From Tetradesmus obliquus (taxonomy: Eukaryota; Chlorophyta; Chlorophyceae; Sphaeropleales; Scenedesmaceae), in the NCBI GenBank assembly GCA_030272155.1, contig CP126199.1, positions 2,833,501-2,897,500 on the forward strand: a stretch of 64,000 bases of DNA, written 5' to 3'. Below are positions 1-11,181 of this stretch, piece after piece. Every line of letters begins with the position of its first letter. The first letter of the stretch is position 1. The notes beneath the pieces were generated by a model. The model ran no database searches, had not been told where the DNA came from, and was given only the letters and a program-made list of their open reading frames with translations. The position numbers were made by a program, and so were the translations under genes.

Positions 1-250
1 CCTGCTGCTCAAATGTGCAACGCAGCCTATTGTTTTGGTAGAAAGCTTAAGCGGGGGCAGGTCGATGGGGGTTGTCTCTGCAACCCACACCATGCATATG
101 CCGGCCTGGCTACAGCAGGCTACTGCAGGCCGTTCACATTAAATGTACTGCCATACGCAAACATACATCAGACACACCTGCTCTTCTCCTTGGAAGCATG
201 TTAGCATGCTTGAAACGCTGGCGCACATGTGTGGGTGTGCTGTGCTGCAG

Positions 251-401
251 ATGCTGCCTGGCCAGGTCAAGTGGCTCACGGAGCAGCCCATGTTCTTCAT
301 CAGCGGCATCTGGAGCAGCAGCCTGGTCAAGCTGTACCACTTCGGGGCAGTGAAGCTGGGCCTGAGGCAGGGCTGGTGGGGCGCAGGTGGGGCTAAAACC
401 T

Positions 402-434
<33 letters not shown>

Positions 435-1734
435 GTTGACATGGTGGCTTTGTGCTGTGCCCCGCAACCGCGCGGCAGAGCACTTGGCCAAGGGGGCCAG
501 CTGTTTGACCTGCGAGCACGCTCGTGCTGGTGCTGGTGTCCATCGCAAGTGGCCTCGCAGCAGACATTTGCACACAGTAACATGGCCCAGTGCTGCCACA
601 ATAATGCATCTGCCGCGCAACAGGGCTGTGCCGCCTGTGCTAACACCACCACGCCACCACGCTGCATCTGGCATTGTTTTTGTCTGTCTGCTTGCAGACA
701 ACTACATTCGCTTTGGCATGCGCCTTGGAGCAGTGGCGCTGCCTTTCCTGATTGCGGGGCTGAACGACCACATGCCTGGTGACTACTGTCAGCAGGTTGC
801 CAACAGCGACCCTGCCGCATGGCAACCCTTCAAGTGAGCAACAGTGCAAGCCTGCTGCAGCATGGTACCATATGGTAGTAGGGCTGAGTCCCAGTTTGCA
901 TCTAGTTGCCTTGCAATGCATGGTGTATGCATGCATGCAATGTGGTATGTCTGCAGGACCCTCCTGATATGTCTGCAGGACCCTCCTGATATGTCTGCAG
1001 GACCCTCCTGATATGCAGGACCCTCCTGAGCTACGGTTGCCAGGCAGTACCAGCAGAGGCGCCTCGCTTGATGCAGCATACAGCGACCTGTACAGATGTG
1101 ATCGCAAAGCTGCATATCGCAATTGCATGGTGCAAGTGTAGCCGTGCTAGCAGCCTATCATGTCCCTGTTCAACCAGTCAGTCACGCTTGTTTTGACAAT
1201 TCAACGGTTGCACGCTGCTGCTCCTGCAGGTCCCGCAAAAAGCTTAGCACGTGGGCCAACGCTGTGATGTTCACACGAGCGCTGACACGCTCAACCAGCA
1301 GCAGCAACAGCCGCGACGGCAGCGACGCAGCCCCTGCAGCCGGCACAGCAGCAGCAGCAGCCGGCAGCACGCCAGCAGCGCGCAGCGGCAGCAGCAGTGC
1401 TGCTGCGGGTGGCCACCTGACATTGAGCAGCAAGCTTCAAGCCATGCTGCTGCAGCATGCTGACGATGCAGCGGAGAACAGCAGCAATGGCAGCAGGAGT
1501 GAGGCGGCAGATGCAGTGAAGGTATCGCCGCGTGGTGCTGCTGCGATTGGAGCAGTGCGGCGTGTGGCTTTCAGCATGGGTGGCACAGATGCACAAAAGG
1601 CGGTGCCAATGGCAGCAGCATCAGGGGAGAGTGGTGACAGCGATGGAGCGGGTGTGCCGGATGCATCAGCCAAGGGCGGCGTTGCGGCAGCTGCAAGGTT
1701 GTGGGGCAGGCTGTCTCCTGAGCAGCCACCGTGA
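251..1734 (+). CDS. Unrecognised protein, 3' part of a gene
   Basis: Three exons join in phase: 251-386, 698-833 and 1230-1734 (TGA). Each has a clean acceptor (tgctgcag, cttgcag, ctcctgcag) and GT donor, and phases 1 and 2 match across the introns. Exon 251 begins with an ATG directly after an acceptor, so the true start is probably further upstream, outside the window or before base 251. The first two exons encode a compact hydrophobic/aromatic segment (FFISGIWSSSLVKLYHFGAV and later RFGMRLGAVALPFLIAGL), suggestive of a membrane-associated or buried domain. The last exon starts basic (SRKKLSTW) and then becomes Ser/Ala-rich and disordered. I do not recognise the family. The gene might continue past 1734 if the AG-GT near 1697 is used as a donor; see the exon-like pieces at 2247-2466. 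Confidence 0.6.
402..436. repeat. CAG-type triplet tract in intron
   Basis: About eleven AGC/AGT triplets in the first visible intron of the 5' gene (387-697). Confidence 0.9.
946..1029 (+). repeat. Intronic minisatellite, 22-bp unit
   Basis: Three perfect 22-bp units starting TATGTCTGCAGGACCCTCCT (946-967, 968-989, 990-1011), then an 18-bp version lacking four bases (1012-1029). It lies in the intron 834-1229. Confidence 0.95.
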
Positions 1735-3088
1735 TGCATGCCTTGAGAAAGAAAAGCGCTTGACCTGCATGGGCTTTACCAGGCATGAGGCTTGCGCTCC
1801 AATATTGTGACGATAGCTACATCCTCTATGTTGCTTGTTGTTGCTGGCAGACAGCAATGGGCCAGCGTGCTGGTCAATAACCTGTGCTGCATAGCATTGC
1901 TGCTGCCACAACACGCGGCTTGTCGTGTTTGCAATGGCAACGGGATGCCAGCGTGTTGCGCTGCTGTTGACACTGAGGTTGCACTTTGCTCTTGCTTGTT
2001 GTGTGTGAGGTGGTGCCCGGCCAGTACTACTGGCCTGATGATCAGGCTTCAACTTGAAGCCTGAGGAGATAGTGTCAGTCTTTGATGTGCTGGGTGCGTA
2101 GACTGGGTTCAGTGTTGCAGCAGCTGCAGCTTAACACTTCTAAGAGCAGGACTGCTGCTGTGGCTGAGTTACTGCTGTGCCGCACCTCTACTAGCAGTCA
2201 GTGAAATGCTGCCAGCAGTGTACAGTGTGCACATGGGAATCGTGCAGGATGTGTTTCCCGTTGACGGCTGGTATGAGTGGTATGTTGCAGCTGCAGTAGC
2301 AGATAACAATCAATAATTGTTAAGGATTTCAAAAGCTGTCCATGACATCACCTAAACTGCCAATGCAGTGGCTTTGACAACAACCCTGTGACAGGGGTAC
2401 ATTAAGGTCAACCGTGTCGATCTGGAGCTCGACAACCTCGACTTCGTGAAAACATTGCGAACTTAATTTTTGTATATTTTCCTTTGAAACGCAGCAGTAA
2501 ACGTTCTAGCGTCTTTGATGTTAGTAGGTGTTATATGGAGGCTTACAACAGCATCTCTCTACGATCCTCCGTCTATTCCATCCACGGGTGTCTACTCGCA
2601 TACGTAGCAGCTCTCTGTCTGCATTTCCATACGTGTGTGTTCCGAACCCCTACATCAAGTCAACAGTCTGAACTTGAAGGTGAGCGTACTGTACTGGAAC
2701 GAGGGATCTATCATCGACGAGGGAGCAGCCGACGTCAAGCAATCTGAATAAGATTAGAGCAACGTTTATAGTTAGAGCGTCAATGGCCATGAACAGCAGA
2801 AGCATCTTGCTGGCGACTAGGATGGCACCGCACTAGTTACTGCCTTTGATCATAGCAGCGACAACGCAGTTTCCCGTGCAGCCCTTCGCTTGTTGACAAC
2901 GTAGCTGAATCATCATTTTTGTTGAATCAGCAACGAGCCAGCAGCGTGTGCGGCGTGTCACCCGTCGGTGCCGGGCTGGGTGACACAACGTGTCGTCCAC
3001 AGCCAGCTGCTGCAATCACGTTCCAGCAAGCTCGTGTTAACCTCCTGCTGATGATCTTTCCACAAATCCTCGCAGGAAAGACAGCACA
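1735..3088. other. Region upstream of secreted-protein gene A; possible terminal exons
   Basis: There is no long open frame on either strand. Base composition falls and becomes AT-richer from about 2280 to 2830. Two exon-like pieces on the + strand look protein-coding: 2247-2279 (cag|DVFPVDGWYE..|gtatgt) and 2395-2466 (cag|GYIKVNRVDLELDNL..., then TAA). Their phases do not join directly (2 versus 0), so I do not call a gene. The stretch 2033-2064 holds two overlapping perfect palindromes. The promoter of the gene starting at 3089 must lie here, but I see no convincing TATA box. Confidence 0.4.
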
Positions 3089-3938
3089 ATGGCTGGCCCG
3101 CGCCCTACCCTGCTCCTGGCAGCATTCGCCCTGCTGGTGGTGCTGGCAACTGCCAATGACAGGGGCATGCTGAGGGGCAGGAAGTTCAACCGCACGTTCA
3201 CCCCGGACCCGCCAGTGTACTCTTTCGGCTGGGCTCCCATCAACATCCACCGTGTGGACTTCAACCGCTCCTGCGAGACCGCCTGCCAGAGGTAAGCACA
3301 CGCCGGCACTGCCTGGCTGGTGCTGCTGCACACTGGCCCACGTCCTAGTCTGCTTTAGCTTCTTGAATCACTTCTTTGATTGTTATTGGCGTTGGTCAAG
3401 TACCACACAGCCAGCTGCTGGGTGGGGAACATGTGGGGTCTGGGTCGCTGCCTCAACATGGCTCGAGGTGGTGTGCACGGGCAAGTGGTTTGTGGTTTTG
3501 GGTGGGGTAAGGGTTCAATGGTGCTGCTTTTCGAATGGGGCCTTGGTGCTGCTACTGTGGTTTGAGTATGCGTGTGCCGCCTTCCAGAGTGACTGCTCTT
3601 TGTTCTGCAGCACTGCCAGCACTGAAACCAACATGTTTTACAACACAGCGCCATGTAACAGCTTTCTACAGTCACAGCTTCTGAGATGCCATCTACGACT
3701 GTGCTGTTGCCGGTCTGCTGCAGCCACAACTGCAGCATGTGTCGCCCACAGTCACATGCCTCGTGCCTCTGCGGAATGCTACACACAGTGGCGCGGCTCG
3801 ATGCCTCCCTGCCCTCATCAGTGGTCATCATTTTACCCAGAGCCCTTCACCCTGCACCTGTTGCCTAGACTACCGCCTATACCCCACAAGATTCTTACAA
3901 CAGCTTCATCAAAGCTCCTGCTCTGGTTTCTTGCATCG

Positions 3939-3971
<33 letters not shown>

Positions 3972-5029
3972 AGGTACGGCTTTGCAGTGATCCAGAGCGC
4001 CTCTGCCGCACTCTGCACCTACACCTCTGCCATCGCCAAGGGCACAGTGTACGGCACCTGGACACCTGCCGGCGCTGGTGACCCTGAGGCTGAGGATGAC
4101 ACCTGCCGCGCATCTTTCAACGGCACACAGATTGACAGCCTGAGCGAGAAGGTCACAGTCTACAACTGCGGCTGCTGCGGCACCATCAACCGCAGGGGTG
4201 AGTGAGGGAATACTGCTGTTTTGAATTCTGCGGGGTGGCGTGGGGGGCGCCTTTGCTTGTGCTGTAGCTGTAGGCTGGTTTCACCAGTTGAGGAGGGATT
4301 GTAGGGATCGAGGAGTGATGGCTGGGTTGACTTCACCGTGGATAGCATTTCGAGGCTGTATGATGCTGCTTTGTGAAGTAGGGCCAGATGCATTGGCACC
4401 AGCGTGGTGCGCATGTTTTGCATGCAAGGACCGCAACAGGTGGCTGATGTTGTGTGGTGTTGAATGCTGTGCTCTCCAGGGTTGCAGGGATAGCTGGTGC
4501 AGAATTCGCACATCACCAAACACGCTTCGCTTGAGCCTCCTTGCGCAGTAATGCTGCGTAACTGCAATTGATGTACTGTCACAGGTGTCCCTCCTGCATG
4601 CACACACTGCGTCACTGAGAGCCACCACTCTTGCCGTTTGTGCATGTCCCCAACTGCAGGCTACAAGCTGTCTTGCCCTGCCAGCGTAGTTACATGCAGC
4701 TGATGCTGTTGAACAGCGGGCCCTCCTGCCTGCGCTCTCTGTTTTACACCTTCTGTTGACTGTGCCTGTCCTCAACTGCAGGCTACAAGCTGTCTTGCCC
4801 TACCAGCGTGGTGGAGTATGCTCCATCCGCCAACAACTGCTCTTCAAGCGTCTCCTGGACTGGCAGCGCTGGAGGCGATGGCACCAAGGTTTGCCTGAGG
4901 CCCACAAACAACGGCGCCCCAGGCGCCCCTCTGCAGTTCGGAACTATCTCTTCTGGCAAGTGCGCAATCTGGGACACTGCATCTACTGCCGACTGGCAGA
5001 AGGTGTGCATGAAGGTCAACAAGGTGTAA
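3089..5029 (+). CDS. Secreted 12-cysteine protein A
   Basis: Three coding exons, 3089-3291, 3974-4197 and 4782-5029, join in phases 2 and 1 to give 224 residues. The ATG follows a likely 5'UTR acceptor (ctcgcag, 13 bases upstream). Residues 1-23 form a classic signal peptide (basic start, LLLAAFALLVVLA core, cleavage near ATA-N). The mature part has 12 cysteines: a CxxxC pair at the end of exon 1, a CGCC cluster at the end of exon 2 and five in exon 3. N-glycosylation sequons include NRT, NRS and NGT. Exact conservation of all 12 Cys in the neighbour at 7333 suggests six disulfides and an extracellular or wall location. The family is not recognised; it is not an obvious pherophorin. Intron 1 ends in a long CTG tract; intron 2 contains a decoy copy of exon 3's edge. 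Confidence 0.85.
3940..3973 (+). repeat. CTG tract forming the 3' splice site of gene A intron 1
   Basis: About eleven CTG units run directly into the acceptor CAG at 3971-3973. The tract takes the place of a normal polypyrimidine stretch. Confidence 0.85.
4640..4690 (+). repeat. Exon-edge echo of gene A exon 3
   Basis: A direct copy, 122 bp upstream, of 4762-4812, which spans the intron 2 acceptor and the first codons of exon 3. There are four mismatches in 51 bases. The acceptor is intact (aactgcag). Splicing here would give GYKLSCPASVVTCS and then TGA, so it is a poison site. Confidence 0.9.
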
Positions 5030-5929
5030 GGCGTTGCGCTAGCTGCACCACACTCACGAGCCAGGTTCCGGGCTTGATTGACATTTGACGAAGTGACGTG
5101 AGAGTTGCTGCTGTACATGTTTGCACATGTCTACTGACAGTTACGCTTGGTATATCGCGTTCACTTCGACCACGAGTCTTGAAGTGATGGTTGGACATGG
5201 CTCCTGCTTGCATAGTTGCTGGCAATTGCTGCATCATGGTTCTGCTGGTGTACATGCATCAAATGCATGGCTCAAATCCCCTCTTGAGGTGACGCGCCAC
5301 AAAATGTACTGACCTGATCACTCTGACTGTTCACGTAGGATGCGATTAGCATGCGCCATCATGCTGCTGTGCCGCATGCGCCACTGCAGATGGTTGGCAC
5401 AACAAGTGTTGCATGAATGGTTGCGTTAGGGTGTATGCCTGCCACCCCAGTGTGATTCAGACAGGAAGGCATGGCAAAGCACATGTGGTGGACTTTGGCA
5501 CACACCGCTTTGTTCACCAAGAACAAAGCAGATGGCGGTTTCCGATGGTGCATGCACATGCGCACATGCTGTGCTGAAGTCACTTCCATGCCGCATGCAG
5601 CGCCCAGTGACGCTGCACGGCCTGGTTCTTTCTGCATGTGCACTGCCTTAACCCAACCACCCCACTTGGGCGCACGCAGCATTAGATCGGCCGCGCAGTC
5701 GCGGTGGACGCGCGGCGCCCTCTGCCGTGCTTGCCATTACCGGCCGCCGGCATGCAGGAGAGCGATCCTTGCTGACTTACCCAACTAAACGCACTACTGG
5801 TTGCTTGGAATGAGTACACGGTTGAGATGATTATGCATCAGTGGTTGCAGTTGTACTACGACGCAGTACGCCGCAGCCTGCTGGCTTGTTAAACGATGCA
5901 GCCGCTTGGAAAGTTGGCTGACTGGGCAT

Positions 5930-6038
5930 AGGTGATGTTTCTGCGCAGTGTTGAGCAAAGTATTTTTGTAAGTTTTGCAAAGCACGTCATCTGTACTACA
6001 GTGGTTACTTTGCTCAACACTTCGCAGAAACATCACCT
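5930..6038. repeat. Foldback/inverted repeat element
   Basis: Arms 5930-5962 and 6006-6038 are inverted copies over 33 bp with one clear mismatch, separated by a 43-bp AT-rich loop. This could be a solo MITE-like element or the stem of a hairpin RNA. I see no obvious target-site duplication. Confidence 0.85.
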
Positions 6039-6819
6039 GCGGTTGAAATCAGTCTTCAGCAGCTGGCCCCTGGTTCCGTACTCTGCTGCAGCATGCGCCG
6101 AGTTGTGGTGTTTTGCTGCAGTGGAGCTGCTGCTTGGCTGCCCAGGCTGCACAAAGCTGTGCTGCTGCAGCCAGGGCAGTCGAGCAGCAACTGAGAGTGA
6201 TGCAATTCGCTCAGGAGCCAGCTGCCTTTGTCTTTAGTGGCTGGCTGCAGGAAGACCAGATCAAGTAAGCAGCAGAGAAGGCACATAACATGACAGTGCA
6301 GTGTGAGAGCTATAGCAGCTTGGAAAGCATTAGCTATATGTGGCTAGTACGCTGGAGTGAATATCTGGTACAATCATGCGTCCATAACCGCAACACAGGG
6401 CAAGCATGCAGCTTCTTGCGTGTGCTCTGGTTGCAACATGTGGCCGCACAACAGAGGTAGCACGCCAACCACAGTGACAGTGCTGAAACCTGTGACAATT
6501 CTGCAAGAGCTGCCAGGGCCATTCACTCCTCAACTGCTGGCTAGATTGCTCCCCTAGTGCTTGAGTACACCGTACCTGACTTGGGTGAATGAGCAGCAGC
6601 AGGTTGAAAAGAAGGCTCAGTCAGGCTGCCCTCTGCATTGCCATGTCGCAGGAACTCAAGCAGGTTGACAACGTTGCTGGCTGCGATCTAATAAAATCGT
6701 TTCTATACAATTATCACTTGCGTCCAGGCAGACATCGACACAGCCTGCTCTGTTGTAGTGTCAACAGCCTGTCACAAGGTCTGAAGGGTTTCGGCCTACT
6801 TTGCTGACGGTGAGGGCAA

Positions 6820-6825
6820 TATAAA
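6820..6825 (+). promoter_or_regulatory. Probable TATA box of secreted-protein gene B
   Basis: TATAAA lies about 75 bp before a good 5'UTR donor (AAG|GTGAGC at 6900). That donor pairs with the acceptor at 7317-7319, just 13 bases before the ATG at 7333. A start site near 6850 would fit; this is inference. Confidence 0.5.
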
Positions 6826-7332
6826 CGGCTATGTGAAAGCTACCTAACAGCACCTGTGTGTTGCGAACGCTTGGATCGAGTGCACACCCTACAATCAAGG
6901 TGAGCCTCCTCGAAACGCCTGTGGGACCCACCCCGCGAAGTTGCACAGCAGACAGCAAACAGACGCTCAGGGCACTAAATTGCAGCATTGGTGGCTTATC
7001 TGTCAATGGCCTTAGATTGCAGGGGCCTCTCGTGCTGGCGAGAAAGGGCGTCGTGGTGGCTACCTGCGCTTCACGACAGCAACAGCAGCGCCAGCCACAC
7101 GTGCAAGTCCTCTCCGATAACCAACTTTTCATGTGCTGAAAGATCAAGATGTCGGCAATGGGTCAGCAGCGTGTGCGCTGTGGGACCCGGTCTAGATATT
7201 CTGACAGATATAGACCAGATCTGGCCCTCTGCATGTCACTGCTATGCTGCTAGCTCGAGCTGAACTGCTCAAGCCCCATTTAACAACCTGCTGCTGTTCT
7301 ATGTTCATGTTTGTTGCAGGAGAGCCCTCAAG

Positions 7333-8831
7333 ATGGCAGCTAGGCCCCGCTCCGCCCTGGCCCTGGCAGCCTTTGCGCTGCTGCTGGTGCTGGCATCCGC
7401 CAGTGACAGGCAGCTGCTCAACAGGAGACCCAAGAGGAGCCCTACACCCGACAACCCTGTCTACACCTTTTCATGGGCCGACGTCTTCGTGCACCCTGGG
7501 ACCGACACCGTTGATGGGCTCTCAGGCCTGAACATCATAGGGGTGAACCGCACCTGCGAGGCCGCCTGCGCCAAGTAAGGGATAACAAGTGCTGCTGCAA
7601 ACGCACCCAACAAACCAGCCTTGTGCATTGCCTGAGGCGGTGAATCAGTTGAACGGGCATGTCAGTGGGATGATGGCTGCTGGTGGTGAGGCCAGCTGCT
7701 TGCTGTTGCTCCCGCCAAACCGCAGTCATCCCGGGTGCAGTGCACAATGCAGAGTCGTGCTTCCAGGGCGTGGGCTGCTCGGGCCATGACGATGGGCTGG
7801 TTGAATCCGCTTCACTCCACCTGCACTGCGCCCATCACAAACACAGCTAAACCACCCCTGTTGCTGCTGCTGCTGCTGCTGCATGCTGCTGCTGCAGCTA
7901 CGGCTTGGCACCAGTCCTGAGCGCAACTGCAGCACTCTGCTCCTACAAATCCCCTGCTGCCAACGGCTCCACAGTGTACGGCACCTGGACAGCCGCCGGC
8001 CTGGCTACGCTGAACGTACCCAACGGCGCGCTGCTTTCCACCTGCCGTGCTTCTGTCAACGGAGTCCAAGTCAACAGTGCCGCCGAGCGCGTTACTACCT
8101 ACCAGTGCGGGTGCTGCGGCACAATCGACCGCAGGCGTGAGTGCCATACGCTGCTGCTTTGGATGCTGCAACTTGAAACAACTAATCCGCAGCACCCTGC
8201 TCAGCTGACGCATCTAACGTGGACATATTACTTGCAGGTGGAATCGCCATCACGCTGCACACTAGCTGGCTGTCACATGCGTAATCACAACTGGTGGCTA
8301 CATACAGCGCTGCTTGACTAGGACGTGTCTCCTTACAGGGACCTATACTGCTGTCTGTGGTGTGCTGGTGGATCGCTCCGTGTGCTTTGCAGGCAGGTCC
8401 AAACAGCAGAGCACCGGCACGTTCAAAGACGCAGTGCTTGAGCTATGTTTCCTGCAGCATTGCCAAGCAAGCTGCATGCACTGTGATGTCTTTGCTAGCC
8501 CTTGTGCTTGCCTACTCTGCATCGCGTGAACCGCCTCCTGCTGCCTTGTGCAAATGCAGGTTGGCCCAGGGCCTGCTCTCCCAACAATGTGACCTTTGTT
8601 ACATCCTCCGCCAGCTGCCCACCCCAACCCGACCCACGTGCCAGGTGGACTACCACGGCGGGTGGAGATGGCAACAGCGTCTGCCTTAGGGGCACAGGCT
8701 CTGCACAAGCTTTCGGCGCCCAGGATTTTGGCACTATCCGTAATGGCAACTGCAACATCTACGACAGCGCACCTGCTGCTACGTGGCAGAGGGTGTGCAT
8801 GAGGGCGTACAATGCGACAGCCGGTGTGTAG
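7333..8831 (+). CDS. Secreted 12-cysteine protein B (tandem paralogue of A)
   Basis: Exons 7333-7574, 7898-8136 and 8560-8831 join in phases 2 and 1, exactly as in gene A, to give 250 residues. Residues 1-24 are a signal peptide nearly identical in type to A (MAARPRS, then an Ala/Leu core ending LASAS). All 12 cysteines align with A: NRTCEAAC, LCSY, TCRAS, CGCCGTI, then five in exon 3 (RACSP, SCPP, VCLR, NCNIYD, VCMRA). Blocks TVYGTWT and CGCCGTI are shared. Sequons NRT, NGS, NVT and NAT suggest N-glycosylation. Same exon structure plus adjacency means local gene duplication; the sequences have diverged enough that it is not recent. B has an extra segment in exon 1 (VHPGTDTVDGLSG). Function unknown, probably extracellular. 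Confidence 0.85.
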
Positions 8832-10240
8832 GCTGCCGCTGTGTTGTTCAGCCATTTGGCAGGCGTTGACGGCTCACACTACTTCACCTGACATCTTGTG
8901 TACTACATGTACGCACATACACTTGAGTTGGCCATGCTCTGTATCCAGCACTTGATTTTGTTGATGTTTTGAAGTTGAACTTTGCAGCAATCTCTGTTGG
9001 CGCAATGAGAGCTGTGTATACAGTTTTGTGCTGCTTTGTAGCTGCATCAGCAATGATGGCTCGCAGCCCTTACTGGGAGCCTGAAGATGCACAGAGTGAT
9101 CGCTTCAACTTGTTCCCTCGGATGGTACAGTTGTGCATCATGCTGCTGTGCAACTGTGCAGCAGGGTAGCAAAACGGCTGATGAATGAAAACTAGACGCG
9201 ACAAATGGCTGCTGCTCCAGCCTGTGCGGAAAGGCGCCCTATGGCGTATCTGTGAATGGAAGCACAGCAGTTTGTTTACCCAGAAGATCCAAGCAGATTG
9301 CGGTTTGTGATAGTGCAAGCACATGCATACGTAGTGAAGGTAGACAGGATTTTATGCAGGCGCACGCTGCGCAGCGCTACTGTGACGTACGCAGCTGTGA
9401 GGCATCTGCGAATGCACTGCACGTGTGAAGCTCACGTTTCGGATGCGCACACAGTCATGCTAATATCTGTCATCAGCAGTCGCGCACACACGGCAAGTGC
9501 GGGATGCGATCACAAGGCTTGTCTGCTGTGCTACCACCACCTGGCAGCTACAGCAAGCTGAAGCGTGACCCTTGCTCGCCCATTTGATTAGCACTGCTTG
9601 CTAGTAGCAACAATTAGTTGGAGTGCCACACTGCTGCTCCCCACGAAGAGAGCACAACTCTAGTGATATGCTTATCCGGAGCCAAAGCAATGCTGTTGGC
9701 CGCAGGCATATGGTGGTTTTGCAGCAACCTGCCAGGGCGCCAGCGGCTGGTACTTGCCGCATAACACACTGAACCAGTCGCTATAGCAAGACAGCTAGCT
9801 AGCTGTCTTGTGCATGCATTGCAGCTATGGGGTACCCCATCAACCGGTTGACTGCCATACCTTTACATTCGGTGCGCTAGTGTGTGCAGCCCATGTGGCA
9901 AAAGCGCTGCAAATGTGTGGTGCAGGTGTAACTGGGTTGCACAATGTTTGAGGTACACAGTGCTGAACACTTTCAGCTTGTCAAGCCCTGGTAGACTGTT
10001 ACACAGCTGCTTGTGGCAGTCTACTCATCAGCCACTGGCAGCCAGGTCATGCAATGGCAGGTCAACCATCTCGCTGCCATGATGCAAACCTGCAACAGCT
10101 GTGCTCGTGCACGATACGAGGAGTCCACAAGGAGTGCCTTGTACAATACAAAACATACTGCCATGCACAGTGAATGCTGCCACAGGGCACGCAGCCAAGG
10201 GAATGCCACCCCCTCACAACCTGCAGGAAACCTTGTGAAA
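8832..10240. other. Intergenic region
   Basis: No supported gene. It lies between the 3' ends of gene B (+) and GNB1L (-). The only structure I see is a perfect 24-bp palindrome at 9787-9810. Confidence 0.6.
9787..9810. repeat. 24-bp perfect palindrome
   Basis: CAAGACAGCTAG is followed directly by its exact reverse complement. Confidence 0.95.
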
Positions 10241-11140
10241 TCACTTGTTATCAGGAGGGTATATGCTCCACATGCTGATGTGGTTGTCACGCCCCCCAGC
10301 CGCCAGCAACCTGCTGTCTGCACTGAACTGCACACACGCTACTTGCTGACTGTGCCAGCGCAGCAGTGCCAACGGCTGCGGCTTGCGCGCATGCCACACA
10401 CGCACCCTGCCGTCCCACCCTGCTGTTGCAGCAATCCTGCCATCCGGCCTAACCGCCACATCAGCAATGCCAGGGTTTGAAAGTGACAGCTGCTGGCCCA
10501 GCGCCAGCTGTCCTTTTGGTATGCTCAGTTGGAACACTGACAGATGCTCATCTGCAGAGCCGCAGAAGCCTGATGTGCAGGTAGGCGCTACAGCAAGGCA
10601 CATGACTGCTTCGCTGTGTAGCTTGGCTGCTGCTAGGGGCTGGCTGGGTTGCCGGGTGTCCCATAATGCTACACTGCCATCTTCATAACCAGCTATGGCA
10701 TGCAGCGCGCAGCCCTGCATACCATGTGAGGCACAGGCAGGGGCAGGCATGTGCACACTTAGGGATGAGCCGACAAAATGTCGTAGCATGCAGCACGGAA
10801 CCATGCAGGACACGCAGAACGATGAAGGCGTGGGCAAGCAAAGAAGCAGTGGTGTTACCAGCAGCAGTACTGAATGCAGCACTAAGAAGTTGGCTGCAGC
10901 ATGCCCTTGTGGAAAGCTCCTGCAAGCCAGGCACGCCTACAAGTATCTGTGACTTGCAAGCGTGATGTGCTGAGCTCAGCAGGCCACCGGAGCATCACGA
11001 GATCACTGCATTTTCAGACTCTTGAACCAGCTGCTCAAACAGAGCCTCCACCTACCTGGGGTTGCACCAGGGCCACAGCCATACACAGGCCATGCGTGGG
11101 CCGCTCCTGGCTGCGCTGCTGCCGCAGCAGCACCACATGC

Positions 11141-11181
<41 letters not shown>

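Larger units (their letters stand above)
5030..7332. other. Intergenic region between the tandem secreted-protein genes
   Basis: No supported coding region. It contains a foldback element (5930-6038), a TATA box (6820-6825) and the 5'UTR intron of the next gene (6900-7319). The frame open from 6858 to 7139 overlaps that UTR intron and is not called. Confidence 0.6.

Noticed and set aside
6858-7139. Open frame MLRTLGSSAHPTIKVS... as a gene
   Set aside because: It overlaps the proposed 5'UTR intron of gene B, uses a TTG-like start and shows no family features.
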